Positions 17,401 to 24,630 of a DNA stretch of 64,000 bases are shown here, one piece after another (the first letter of the stretch is position 1; every line of letters starts with the position of its first letter). Both the position numbers and the translations under genes were made by a program. The notes beneath the pieces were generated by a model. That model searched no databases, had not been told where the DNA came from, and worked only from the letters and a program-made list of their open reading frames with translations. Origin of the DNA: Desulfobacterium sp. (lineage in GTDB: Bacteria; Desulfobacterota; Desulfobacteria; Desulfobacterales; Desulfobacteraceae). Location of the stretch: the NCBI GenBank assembly GCA_030145245.1, contig JAQYWC010000048.1, positions 1 to 64,000 on the forward strand, read 5' to 3'.

Positions 17401-17871
17401 GAGAACCCGGGGAGCCGGGAGGTGTTCGACCGCCTCTGCTGTGATGCGGCAAACTGTTCCGATCACCTTGGGACCTTCCTTAACACGCTGGTCCTGAACG
17501 GGGATACTGAGAGTCTCTGGCCCGATGCCGAAAAGGTTTCCCTCATGACCATGCACGCCGCAAAGGGGCTGGAATTTCCTGTGGTCTTTGTCACCGGGTG
17601 CGAAAAAGGCCTTCTCCCCTTTGCCCATCCGGGAAAGGCGCCTTTGAATATTGACGAGGAAAGAAGGCTCTTTTATGTTGCCATGACCCGGGCCCGGGAG
17701 ATTCTCTGTTTGACATATGCAAAAAAAAGAAGGATATACAGCATCATGAAAGAGACCGGGCGCTCTGTCTTCCTATCGGATATTGAAGAGGCGCTCAAGG
17801 AGTACAATACCAACACATACCGGGGCACCCCAAAGCAGCCCCTGGTGAAACAGCTGGATCTGTTTGATTGA
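14473..17871 (+). CDS. EndoQ-type nuclease fused to UvrD/Rep-family helicase
   Basis: 1132 residues in two parts. Residues about 1-430 match endonuclease Q, a PHP-like enzyme known to nick DNA 5' to deaminated bases: DLHLHSHFSRAT near residue 8, GTGDFTHPGW near residue 41, SNSDAHSP near residue 223, and a zinc ribbon CNVC...CPEC near 278-300. After a Pro/Lys-rich linker (about 430-475), residues 480-1132 are a superfamily 1 helicase: Walker A GPGTGKT near 495, FVDEYQDINTGQ, GDPDQSIYGFRGSD, TMHAAKGLEFPVVFV and VAMTRARE. Likely role: recognition and unwinding at uracil or hypoxanthine lesions. The frame opens with GTG; an ATG two codons later is equally possible. Confidence 0.85.
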   Translation: MTMEFIADLHLHSHFSRATAKNLDLEHLYLAAQLKGVTLVGTGDFTHPGWMAELETKLIPAEPGLYKLKTSIGERLDRDIPKGCRGPVRFLLQSEISSIYKKEGRVRKNHNLLYFPDLETVKRFNGKLDRIGNIKSDGRPILGLDAEKLLSIMLETCGDAFLIPAHIWTPWFSMFGSKSGFDSIGECFGSLAHEIFAVETGLSSDVPMNWRVKDLDRVTLISNSDAHSPMYLGRNASMFQGELSFDGVKKALSKGDDTFLGTIDMFPEEGKYHYDGHRKCNVCLNPEETAALEGLCPECGKPLTLGVLYRVQELASRPEGYDPGNRHPYQSIIPLADILSEIFDVGPKTKKVGLHYDMALERLGPELAILLKTPVSDIEAAGIPLLAEAVRRMRRGEVSISPGFDGEFGRVKIFEPEEKRRLRGENDMFPQPKPRSVKKTRPVKGVPPPKKPPTLPVMEKPARCRREEKGDILASLNPEQQQAINCQGRPILIEAGPGTGKTRTLTAKIAWLIREKKVAPGAILALTFTNRAAKEMAGRIAELVPGHTGSVCAATFHSFCLMVLKEYTRFTSAIVDEMARQEIFKEAFARAGASAPSMDALDRMISTAKQHCLRPGDDLAPIAGEDYAPVVSRVWKEYQALLAAQELVDFEDLISMVVNLLKTDPDLVATLQKRFCHIFVDEYQDINTGQYLLTKLIAGTGEGLVVIGDPDQSIYGFRGSDNTYFKRFFTDYPHAEKIVLQRNYRSTQTILNASFQLISHGQGNGGEQKIFSDIHGRERLIMLEAASDKAEAVAVGKRIEGLMGGTSLYSMDAGTADPAEAVEFSFADFAVLYRTRRQSKIFAEVFEQAGIPFQTADKESILVHPGIGELISFVKILGNGGTLQDLFTVLNHMKAGIGKRTRESLGQWFHGLDLPLDQAVERLAAAPLPGVRKNIGEKLSASARIIMNLRGNIQGLDACGTLQTLARGANILPLIEENPGSREVFDRLCCDAANCSDHLGTFLNTLVLNGDTESLWPDAEKVSLMTMHAAKGLEFPVVFVTGCEKGLLPFAHPGKAPLNIDEERRLFYVAMTRAREILCLTYAKKRRIYSIMKETGRSVFLSDIEEALKEYNTNTYRGTPKQPLVKQLDLFD

Positions 17872-17902
17872 TTCCGGTTGCAACAGGAGAGAGCATCAAA
17901 GC

Positions 17903-18268
17903 ATGGATGAAACATTGATAGAGAAAGTTGAACTCGGCAACGGGCAGTCCCTTACCATCGAGGACCTGTCAAAGAAGATCAGTGCGGACGCCTATCAGGT
18001 GATCGTGGAGGCAAGGGTGAAGGTTGCCGTGGAAGAAGACCTTTTCCAGGCCGGGGAGCTTGGCGGCATCTCCATGGATGATATCCGGAAAAAGGTGGGG
18101 GACCAGGTTGAGTTTGAGTACCGGACCGAGAGAAATTTCATCATGGCCCCTGACAAGGAGGCTGTGTTCAAACAACTTGTGGACACCTTCAAAGCAACCC
18201 TTATGCCCTATCTTTCAAAATCTGATTTTCCAGCAAAACTTGTATTAAAAGAGTATAGTAAGATGTAA
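17903..18268 (+). CDS. Small cytoplasmic protein of unknown function (121 aa)
   Basis: 121 residues from the ATG at 17903, which follows CAGGAGAGAG. Family not recognised. The sequence is acidic and soluble, with alternating helix and strand character (QVIVEARVKVAVEEDLF, VEFEYRTERNFI) and no cysteines or membrane segments. It lies 32 bases after the EndoQ-UvrD gene and 30 bases before the CAAX-protease gene, in a run of same-strand genes that ends with the lytic transglycosylase. A functional link to the helicase is possible but unsupported beyond position. Confidence 0.7.
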   Translation: MDETLIEKVELGNGQSLTIEDLSKKISADAYQVIVEARVKVAVEEDLFQAGELGGISMDDIRKKVGDQVEFEYRTERNFIMAPDKEAVFKQLVDTFKATLMPYLSKSDFPAKLVLKEYSKM

Positions 18269-18297
18269 ACACCAACCCTTTGCGTAAGGAGTCCTCC

Positions 18298-18927
18298 ATG
18301 AGCGTCTGGTTACCCTATGTGGTCCCTTTTGGGCTGTTCGGCATCCTAACCTATGCCGGCCCCCTCCTTCACCTCTCCCCGGCCCTTGTCTATCCGGCCA
18401 AGACCCTGGTCACAGGTCTTGCGCTTTACCATTACAGGGGGAGCTACGGTCGCGAGATCAGGCCCTCTCTGGACCTTTGGGCCATTGGTGCAGGGATACT
18501 CGTCTTTCTTTTGTGGGTACTGCTTGACCCCTTTTACCCGAAGATGGAGCCGGAGGGCTTAAACCCCTCAGACCACGCCGCAGGTTACGGCCTCTACCTG
18601 TTTATCGCAATCCGGCTTGCGGGAGCGGCGTTGATCGTTCCGGTCATGGAGGAACTCTTCTGGCGAAGCTTTGCCATGCGATATCTGGTGAGAAACGATT
18701 TCAGGAAGGTTGCCCTGGGGCACTTCACCTGGTTCTCTTTTGGCATCGTGGCCCTGGCTTTTGGTCTTGAGCACCACAGGTGGCTGGCCGGCATCCTGGC
18801 CGGGATTGTTTACGGGCTGCTTCTGGTCCGAACCAAAAACCTTTTTTCCCCGATCCTCTCCCATGGGGTGACCAACCTGCTCCTCGGAGGGTATGTGCTT
18901 GCAACCGAACAGTGGATCTTCTGGTAG
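18298..18927 (+). CDS. CPBP (CAAX-protease-like) intramembrane protease
   Basis: 209 residues, about seven hydrophobic segments. The ATG at 18298 follows TAAGGAG. Family motifs are present: VMEELFWRSFAMRY (motif EExxxR, here EELFWR) near residue 119, FGLEHHRWLAG (His pair) near 162 and LSHGVTNLLLG near 190. This layout is that of CPBP intramembrane metalloproteases of the type linked to exosortase/PEP-CTERM systems. No exosortase is seen in the window. The next gene starts directly after the stop codon, so the protease and the lytic transglycosylase are co-expressed. Confidence 0.85.
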   Translation: MSVWLPYVVPFGLFGILTYAGPLLHLSPALVYPAKTLVTGLALYHYRGSYGREIRPSLDLWAIGAGILVFLLWVLLDPFYPKMEPEGLNPSDHAAGYGLYLFIAIRLAGAALIVPVMEELFWRSFAMRYLVRNDFRKVALGHFTWFSFGIVALAFGLEHHRWLAGILAGIVYGLLLVRTKNLFSPILSHGVTNLLLGGYVLATEQWIFW

Positions 18928-19488
18928 ATGAATCGATTCAACACGCTTTTGGTGCTGGTGGCTCTTTTCCTGCCGTCATGGGCAGGGGCGGACATCTACA
19001 TGTTCATCGACAGGGAAGGCATGGTTCACTTTACCAACGTTCCCACCACCCCGGACTACAAGCTCTACATCCGTGAAAAGCCCAAACCCATGAAGGGGAA
19101 GGGCCTGCGGTTTGACCGGGAAATTAATCGTGCAGCCAAAGCCTTTGGCGTGGACGCCTCCCTTGTCAAAGCCGTGATCAAGGCGGAGTCCGATTTTGAT
19201 CCCAGTGCGGTTTCAAAGCAGGGGGCAACCGGTCTGATGCAGCTTATGCCCTCAAATTATGACGATTTCAAGGTCAGCGATCCCTTTGATCCCGGTCAGA
19301 ACATCATGGGGGGAACCCGGTATCTCAAGCGCCTCATGAACCGGTACCAGGGAAAGCTCCCCCTGGTGCTGGCCGCCTACAACGCAGGTCCGGACGCCGT
19401 GGACCGGTACAAGCGTGTCCCTCCGTTCAAGGAGACCCAGCGCTACGTCAACAAGGTGATGAAATTCTACTCCCTTTACAAGCGATGA
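18928..19488 (+). CDS. Lytic murein transglycosylase, Slt type with DUF4124-like N-terminus
   Basis: 186 residues, signal peptide about 1-20. Residues 20-45 carry ADIYMFIDREGMVHFTNVPT, a DUF4124-like segment. From about residue 65 the SLT domain shows ASLVKAVIKAESDFDPSAVS with the catalytic Glu, KQGATGLMQLMPS, GGTRYLKRLMNRY and LAAYNAGPDAVDRY. It would cleave the MurNAc-GlcNAc bond of peptidoglycan in the periplasm. The ATG immediately follows the TAG of the protease gene. The 3' end is followed by a perfect palindromic repeat shared with convergent galU. Confidence 0.9.
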   Translation: MNRFNTLLVLVALFLPSWAGADIYMFIDREGMVHFTNVPTTPDYKLYIREKPKPMKGKGLRFDREINRAAKAFGVDASLVKAVIKAESDFDPSAVSKQGATGLMQLMPSNYDDFKVSDPFDPGQNIMGGTRYLKRLMNRYQGKLPLVLAAYNAGPDAVDRYKRVPPFKETQRYVNKVMKFYSLYKR

Positions 19489-19495
19489 GCATATC

Positions 19496-19540
19496 GGGGA
19501 CAGATTTAAAATCTGTCCCCAAGCCGGACAATCTGTCCCC
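19496..19540. repeat. Palindromic GGGGACAGATTT element between convergent genes
   Basis: Arms of 12 bases (19496-19507 and 19509-19520) around a single central A form a perfect palindrome, and a third half-copy (AATCTGTCCCC) follows at 19530-19540. It lies in the 59-bp space between the stops of the lytic transglycosylase and galU. There is no T-run, so it is not a typical intrinsic terminator. It looks like a dispersed REP-type element that may still stabilise or separate the two 3' ends. Confidence 0.6.
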
Positions 19541-19547
19541 GGATTGG

Positions 19548-20429
19548 TCAGTTCAGGGTCTGTTCCTGCCCCACCTTTCGAATGAATGCCAGCAGTTTTT
19601 CCCGTATCTCGGGGTGCTCCATGGCATAGGCGATGTTGGCCATCTGGAATCCGGCCTTGTCACCGCAGTCAAACCGGGTGCCCTCAAATTTGTAGCCAAA
19701 GATGGGCTGGGTCTTGAGGAGTTGCTGCATGGCGTCGGTCAGCTGGATCTCACCACCTGCCCCGGTCTGTTTTTTACCAAGAAAATGGAAGATCTTGGGG
19801 GTGAGGATGTAGCGGCCGATGATGGCAAGGTTTGAGGGTGCTTCTCCCGGGGCCGGCTTTTCGATCATGCCCCGGACTCTTACGACACTGTCCTCAATGG
19901 GATCGGCATCGATGATGCCGTACTTGTCGGTCTGGTCCTTGTCCACTTCCATCACCGCTGCAACGGAGGCCCTTAGCCTGTCAAAACGCTGTATCATCTG
20001 GGAGAGGACAGGCTGCTTTGCCTTGATTAAATCGTCTGCCAGGAGTACGGCAAAGGGTTCGTCCCCGACGATGTCCCTTGCGCACCAGATGGCGTGGCCA
20101 AGCCCCAGGGGTTCGTTCTGGCGGGTGTAGACAATGGTGCCGGTTTCGGGCACCAACTGTTCCACCTGCTTGAGAAGATCGTTTTTGTTTTTGTTTCTCA
20201 GGGAGAGTTCCAGCTCAAACGAATGATCAAAATGGTCTTCCAGGGCTTTCTTGCCCCGGCCTGTTACAAAGATGATCTGCTCGATTCCTGCGTCCAGCGC
20301 CTCTTCCACTGCGTACTGGATGATGGGTTTGTCAACAACGGGCAGCATCTCCTTTGCCATGGCCTTGGTCGCCGGTAAAAAACGTGTGCCAAGCCCTGCA
20401 ACAGGGAACACAGCTTTTCTGATTTTCAT
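19548..20429 (-). CDS. galU: UTP-glucose-1-phosphate uridylyltransferase
   Basis: 293 residues, typical GalU length. It makes UDP-glucose from UTP and glucose-1-phosphate for envelope polysaccharides. Visible landmarks: the nucleotide-binding start KAVFPVAGLGTRFLPATKAMAKEM cut to its core GLGTRFLPATK near residue 12, VDKPIIQYAVEEA, RQNEPLGLGHAI, VLLADDLI and GRYILTPKIF. The gene ends 8 bases from a palindromic repeat. Upstream is the CGGC-domain gene, 18 bases away, so they may share a transcript. Confidence 0.93.
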   Translation of the reverse strand: MKIRKAVFPVAGLGTRFLPATKAMAKEMLPVVDKPIIQYAVEEALDAGIEQIIFVTGRGKKALEDHFDHSFELELSLRNKNKNDLLKQVEQLVPETGTIVYTRQNEPLGLGHAIWCARDIVGDEPFAVLLADDLIKAKQPVLSQMIQRFDRLRASVAAVMEVDKDQTDKYGIIDADPIEDSVVRVRGMIEKPAPGEAPSNLAIIGRYILTPKIFHFLGKKQTGAGGEIQLTDAMQQLLKTQPIFGYKFEGTRFDCGDKAGFQMANIAYAMEHPEIREKLLAFIRKVGQEQTLN

Positions 20430-20447
20430 ACACTCTCCCCACGGTTC

Positions 20448-20813
20448 TTATGCGTAAACGTTTTCAGGGACGTACGGGTGGGTGCCTCTCACCACCTCTA
20501 CCCCTGCTTTTGCCTCTATTTTTTTGACCAGGGTTTCGTTATGGGGGCAGTGATCCAGGATACAGGGACCGATGTGAACCTTTGTGGGCTTTTCCCCCAG
20601 GGGCTTGTTCCACAGGGCCACCTGGGCGAGCCTCGGAACGATGCCGGCTCCGGGGCAATCTCCGCAGCTGAGGATGCCGAGCACCTCGGCGTCCTGATCC
20701 TTGTACCGTGCAAATTCACCTTCCCGCCTGTTGAATGCTACAAGACATCTGGAACAGGCGATGCAGACGCCGTCCATAACGCGATGACAACCGATGATCA
20801 GAATCTTTTCCAT
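20448..20813 (-). CDS. CGGC domain-containing protein (putative metal-binding)
   Basis: 121 residues of the CGGC family, small Cys/His-rich proteins thought to bind metal. Cysteines are grouped as CHRVMDGVCIACSRC near the start and SCGDCPGAGIVPR in the middle (the name motif reads CGDC here). The C-terminal part has GPCILDHCPHNE. The function is unknown. It is separated from the ORP-like genes upstream by about 250 bases filled with palindromic repeats, and its start has a modest AAAAGAAGAGG box. Confidence 0.8.
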   Translation of the reverse strand: MEKILIIGCHRVMDGVCIACSRCLVAFNRREGEFARYKDQDAEVLGILSCGDCPGAGIVPRLAQVALWNKPLGEKPTKVHIGPCILDHCPHNETLVKKIEAKAGVEVVRGTHPYVPENVYA

Positions 20814-20912
20814 GTCTACTCCTCTTCTTTTAAAGTAAACTGCCGCTTATGCCAAGTCCATTGTGAAAAAAAGGTAATTATAGGGGGGCAAAATCATAGG
20901 GGGCAAACTGTT

Positions 20913-21039
20913 GGGGTCAGGCTTAGCTTATTGCGTAATTATAGGGGTCGGGCTTAGCTTATTGCGATTAAATTCAAAGAGCTGAATAATGACATCAATA
21001 AGCTAAGCCTGACCCCGGTCTTGAGCTAAGCCTGACCCC
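20913..21039. repeat. Cluster of four GGGGTCAGGCTTAGCTTATTG repeats in two orientations
   Basis: Two direct copies at 20913-20934 and 20944-20966 are followed by inverted copies at 20996-21016 and 21023-21039, the last shortened. The opposing pairs can fold into a large stem with about 60 bases of loop. One more copy lies at 57467-57487. This arrangement resembles REP/BIME-type elements mobilised by IS200-like tyrosine transposases, but no such transposase is in the window. It fills the gap between the CGGC gene and the ORP-like genes. Confidence 0.75.
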
Positions 21040-21062
21040 GGCCGGTCCTGGGGTTCGGTCTT

Positions 21063-21419
21063 TTAGTGGTTGCAGGGAGATCCGGGATCGTGTCCGCAGA
21101 CGTTCTCTCCTGTGACCATGGTCTGGTCAAGGTACTGTTTTACCAGCGTCTCGGGTGACTCTGCGGGAGCGCCGGTGATGACCTTGATGCCCGCCTGGGC
21201 GAACAGCTCCTGGGCCTTGTGACCCATGCCGCCGGCAAGGACAACGTTGATGCCGTGGTCGTGGAGCCACTTGGGCAGGACGCCGGGCTCGTGGGGCGGG
21301 GGCTCAAGGACTTCCGTCCCTGTGATTTCGTTATCCTCAACCGTGACAAAGCTGAACTCTTTGCAGTGTCCGAAGTGTGCTGTCAATTTTCCCATTGCCA
21401 TGGGGATTGCAAATTTCAT
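21063..21419 (-). CDS. NifX/NifB-domain (orange-protein-like) metal-cluster-binding protein with His/Cys tail
   Basis: 118 residues of the dinitrogenase FeMo-cofactor-binding superfamily. MKFAIPMAMGKLTAHFGHC at the start and VVLAGGMGHKAQELFAQAGIKV in the middle are typical. The length equals the Desulfovibrio orange protein, which carries a Mo-Cu-S cluster. The C-terminus ends in CGHDPGSPCNH, an extra potential metal site. It is the last gene of a four-gene minus-strand set with a second NifX-like protein and two MinD-ferredoxin ATPases. A cluster-carrier role is inferred from that context. Confidence 0.82.
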   Translation of the reverse strand: MKFAIPMAMGKLTAHFGHCKEFSFVTVEDNEITGTEVLEPPPHEPGVLPKWLHDHGINVVLAGGMGHKAQELFAQAGIKVITGAPAESPETLVKQYLDQTMVTGENVCGHDPGSPCNH

Positions 21420-21458
21420 AGTAACAATTCCTTTTTCTGATTCCTGTTGTTCTTTATC

Positions 21459-21821
21459 TTATACCCAGTGGCCTTCGACATTGGGGCCACCGGCATACGC
21501 CAAGTTTCCGGTATTCAGCTTTTCCACGGCCTCTTTCACGGTCCCGCTGATTCCAGTGATTACCTTAACACCTGCCGCCTCAAGCACGTTGAACGCCTTG
21601 GGTCCGCAGTTTCCCGTGATAACGGCCTCAACCTCCAGGTCGGCCACGGTTTTGCCGGCCTGTATTCCCGCCCCCTGGGGCAGGTTCAGGTTCTGGACGT
21701 TCTCCTTGACCTCAAAGGCCATGGTCTCGGTGTTGATGATGATGAAGTTCTGTGCCCTGCCGAATCTTGGGTCGATGTCTGATTCAAGGGTGTTTCCGGA
21801 TGATGAAACTGCTATTTTCAT
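21459..21821 (-). CDS. NifX/NifB-domain protein (MTH1175-like)
   Basis: 120 residues. MKIAVSSSGNTLESDIDPRFG at the start, cut to its core SSGNTLESDIDPRFGRA, is the typical opening of MTH1175-type stand-alone NifX/NifB proteins. LEVEAVITGNCGPKAFNVL carries a single Cys in the position often used in this family. No other domain. It lies between the MinD-ferredoxin ATPase (17 bases upstream) and the second NifX-like gene, with AAGGAGAG ahead of its ATG. It probably binds or delivers a metal-sulfur cluster together with the neighbours. Confidence 0.87.
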   Translation of the reverse strand: MKIAVSSSGNTLESDIDPRFGRAQNFIIINTETMAFEVKENVQNLNLPQGAGIQAGKTVADLEVEAVITGNCGPKAFNVLEAAGVKVITGISGTVKEAVEKLNTGNLAYAGGPNVEGHWV

Positions 21822-21838
21822 GGGTCTCTCCTTTATTT

Positions 21839-22720
21839 TTATGCGAGTCTGTTCATGGTGTCATTGACATAGGATGTCACGTTTTGCCATACGTTTTGTA
21901 CGGCCTGGGAGGCAGGCCCCTGGGAAAATTCCACCAGGCTCTTGCCCGCGTTCATGGAGGCGGTCACATCCCGGTCAAAGGGGATCTCCCCTGCAAATTT
22001 AATGTTGTTCTCCCGGGCAAAGGCTTTCATGAGGTCCGCCTTTTCCTGGTTCAGGTCGGCCTTGTTGATGCAGAGGAAGGCCGGGACCCTCATCTGGTCT
22101 GCCAGGCGCTTTACCCGCTCCATGTCGTGCATCCCGGACATGGAGGGCTCGGTGACGATGAGCAGGGCGTCGGCATTGGTGATGGACGCGATCACAGGAC
22201 ACCCGATGCCCGGAGGGCCGTCAACGATGATCAGGGGGATGTTGTTCTCTTTGGCGATCTCCCGGGCCTGCTGGCGGAGCGCGCTCACGAGCATGCCAGA
22301 GTTCTCCTGGGCAATGCCGAGCCTGGCATGGACCATGGGGCCGTTGGCCGTGTTGGAGAGAAAGCGCTCTCCGCAGGTCTGCTGCTCAAAAGAGATGGCG
22401 TCCACCGGACAATAGTGGACGCAGACACCGCACCCTTCACAGGCTATGGGGTCCACCACAAAATCGGTGGAGATCGCTTCGAACTGGCACCGTTCCAGGC
22501 ACTCGCCGCATTCGGTGCAGATGCCGGGATCGATCTCGGCAAGCCTTCCGCCGAGGAAACTCTCCGTTTGGAGGGTGGTGTGGGGAAGGGTGAGAAACAG
22601 GTTGGCGGCGTCCACATCCGCGTCAACCACGACCCTGCTGGCTGCAAGGAAGGCAAAGGAGGCGGTTACGCTTGTCTTGCCTGTGCCGCCCTTACCGCTT
22701 ATGATGGTGAGTTCCTTCAT
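21839..22720 (-). CDS. MinD-superfamily P-loop ATPase with inserted 2x[4Fe-4S] ferredoxin domain
   Basis: 293 residues. The N-terminal deviant Walker A is ISGKGGTGKTSVTAS. A ferredoxin insert near residues 65-115 has CTECGECLERC and CEGCGVCVHYC. The ATPase core resumes with IIVDGPPGIGCPVIASI. Such proteins act in pairs on the cytoplasmic side and are thought to use ATP in Fe-S or Mo-Cu cluster handling, as in the orange-protein complex. Its ATG overlaps the stop of the upstream paralogue by four bases, so the two ATPases are made together and probably form a heterodimer. Confidence 0.88.
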   Translation of the reverse strand: MKELTIISGKGGTGKTSVTASFAFLAASRVVVDADVDAANLFLTLPHTTLQTESFLGGRLAEIDPGICTECGECLERCQFEAISTDFVVDPIACEGCGVCVHYCPVDAISFEQQTCGERFLSNTANGPMVHARLGIAQENSGMLVSALRQQAREIAKENNIPLIIVDGPPGIGCPVIASITNADALLIVTEPSMSGMHDMERVKRLADQMRVPAFLCINKADLNQEKADLMKAFARENNIKFAGEIPFDRDVTASMNAGKSLVEFSQGPASQAVQNVWQNVTSYVNDTMNRLA

Positions 22721-23577
22721 TTTATCTTCCCCCCCTTGTCCGCTTTCTGCATCAGTCGTGAATATAGGTCTTTGAAAAGGCGCTGCATTTCAGGGATTTC
22801 GTCCACCAGCAGCAATCCTTTGGAGCAGACGGCCGCAGCCTCCCTGGTGAAGGGCAGTCTGGCCAGGATCTCGATGCCCTCTTTGGCTGCATAGTCGTCA
22901 ATCACCCGTGACTTGCCGTCATCCCGGTTGATGACAAAGGCCATGGGAACATCAAGTTTCTTCAAGGCCTCCACGGTGAGGGCAAGGTCGTTGAGCCCAA
23001 AGGGGGTGGGCTCGGCAACCAGCAGGGCGAAATCGGAGTTCCTCAGCGCTGCCACGGCAGGGCAGGAGGTGCCGGGAGGACCGTCAACAAAGGAAATAGC
23101 TTTTGGGTCGATCCGTGCCTTGACCTGTTCTATAAGGGGCGGGGACATGGCCTCTCCCACCCTCAGCTCTCCCCAGGTAAGGGGAATGCCGGCGCTGTTG
23201 GTTCCCTTGATCAGATCCCCCAGTACCCGTGACGATGCGGTGATGGCGTTGTCCGGGCAGACCATCTCGCACCCCCTGCAGGAGTGGCACATCTCCGGAA
23301 AGGTCATCACTTTTTTGCCGATGGTGGTGATGGCCGAGAACTGGCAGATCTTTTCGCACTCCTTGCACAGGGTGCATTTTTCCATGTCAACCTCAGGAAC
23401 CATGGTCGAGATGGGCTCTTTTGAACAATTTTCAGGTTTGAGGAAGAGGTGGGAGTTGGGCTCTTCAACATCGCAGTCAAAGACCTGAACTTCTGCGTTT
23501 GGGGCGCAGGCAGCTAAGTTGACGGTGACGGTGGTCTTACCGGTTCCCCCTTTTCCGCTGGCTATGGTGACGATCAT
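22717..23577 (-). CDS. MinD-superfamily P-loop ATPase with inserted ferredoxin domain (paralogue)
   Basis: 286 residues, parallel in layout to the downstream gene: IASGKGGTGKTTVTVNLA at the start, ferredoxin motifs CTLCKECEKIC and CHSCRGCEMVC near residues 70-105, and FVDGPPGTSCPAVAAL later. It is the first gene of the coupled four-gene set. The low divergence in architecture but modest sequence identity to its neighbour suggests an old duplication, as seen for the ORP-associated ATPases of Desulfovibrio. Confidence 0.88.
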   Translation of the reverse strand: MIVTIASGKGGTGKTTVTVNLAACAPNAEVQVFDCDVEEPNSHLFLKPENCSKEPISTMVPEVDMEKCTLCKECEKICQFSAITTIGKKVMTFPEMCHSCRGCEMVCPDNAITASSRVLGDLIKGTNSAGIPLTWGELRVGEAMSPPLIEQVKARIDPKAISFVDGPPGTSCPAVAALRNSDFALLVAEPTPFGLNDLALTVEALKKLDVPMAFVINRDDGKSRVIDDYAAKEGIEILARLPFTREAAAVCSKGLLLVDEIPEMQRLFKDLYSRLMQKADKGGKIK

Positions 23578-23728
23578 GTCGTTATCCTTCTATCGTGGTT
23601 AAATGAGCATATACTCGTAAGTATACCACCCGTGGTTGTCTGTCAAGTCTCAAATTCAGGCACATTGACTTTGGTCTCAAATTTTTATATGACTGCCTGA
23701 AACAATTTGAAACCTTAAGGAGTGTGGA

Positions 23729-24553
23729 ATGAATAAAGAGAACGGTAACGACAACGAGAACCCCTCGGCAATATTGCCGGTACAGATGGGCTACAACAGC
23801 CGGTTCAAGTTTGACTGTCACAAGGGCGTCAAATGTTTTACAAAGTGCTGCCGGGGCATCGACATCATGCTGACCCCCTATGATATCCTGACCATGAGAA
23901 AGCGGCTCGAGCTTTCCTCTGAAGAGTTCCTGGCTATCTTTACCGACCTGAAGCTCCTGGAAAAGGGCGACCTTCCCATCGTGACCATGAAGCTTCTGGA
24001 CGATGAGCAGCGTTCCTGTCCCTTTGTCAGGGATGAGCAGGGATGCATCATCTATGAAGACCGGCCCACCACCTGCCGCTACTATCCCCTGGGAGTGGGA
24101 TCGTTGAGCTATGCCGAAGAGCAGGACAATGCCGACGAGTTCTTTTTCACTGTCAAGGAGGACCATTGCCTTGGCTTTGAAGAGGATAAGGAGTGGACCG
24201 TTGCCGAGTGGCGGGAGGACCAGGGCGTCGATCTGAGGGACGAGGTCAATGCCGGATGGACCGACCTCATTGTAAGAAAAAAATCGCTTCCGGCAAAGGT
24301 CAAGTTAACCGAGCAGAGCAAGCAGATGTTCTTTCTTGCCTGCTACAACATCGATAAGTTCCGGACCTTTGTCTTTGAAAGTTCATTTCTTGAGAAGTAT
24401 GCGGTGGATGAAGCAAGGATCAAGGCGATCAGGGAAGATGATGTGAAGCTGCTTCAGTTCGGCTTTGACTGGATGAAAGCCGTCCTGTTCGGTGAAGGCG
24501 ACATCAGGCCCAAAAACGCTGGTGAAGCTTCACCGGAGGGTCAGGAAAGCTAA
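23729..24553 (+). CDS. YkgJ-family cysteine cluster protein (putative Fe-S/zinc)
   Basis: 274 residues. Cysteine cluster of the YkgJ/CxxCxxCC type: FDCHKGVKCFTKCCRG near residue 31, then CPFVRDEQGCIIYEDRPTTC near residues 92-113, with the conserved RPTTCRYYPLG. These proteins are presumed to bind Fe-S or zinc, and some members modify proteins, but the function is mostly unknown. It has a good AAGGAG box before the ATG. It is monocistronic: a divergent ATPase set lies upstream and a strong terminator hairpin follows 27 bases after the stop. Confidence 0.85.
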   Translation: MNKENGNDNENPSAILPVQMGYNSRFKFDCHKGVKCFTKCCRGIDIMLTPYDILTMRKRLELSSEEFLAIFTDLKLLEKGDLPIVTMKLLDDEQRSCPFVRDEQGCIIYEDRPTTCRYYPLGVGSLSYAEEQDNADEFFFTVKEDHCLGFEEDKEWTVAEWREDQGVDLRDEVNAGWTDLIVRKKSLPAKVKLTEQSKQMFFLACYNIDKFRTFVFESSFLEKYAVDEARIKAIREDDVKLLQFGFDWMKAVLFGEGDIRPKNAGEASPEGQES

Positions 24554-24579
24554 GGGCTCTTTTGTTTGGTTTGTAAATT

Positions 24580-24621
24580 AGGGATCCGGGGGGAGCGCTC
24601 CCGGATCCCTGATCTGTTTTT
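24580..24621. terminator. Intrinsic terminator between convergent ykgJ-type gene and dapA-type gene
   Basis: An 11-bp perfect stem (24580-24590 with 24600-24610) topped by a further AGC/GCT pairing is followed on the plus strand by GATCTGTTTTT. It terminates the Cys-cluster gene and may also serve the convergent aldolase gene, whose stop is at 24631. Confidence 0.8.
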
Positions 24622-24630
24622 GGTTGAAGC

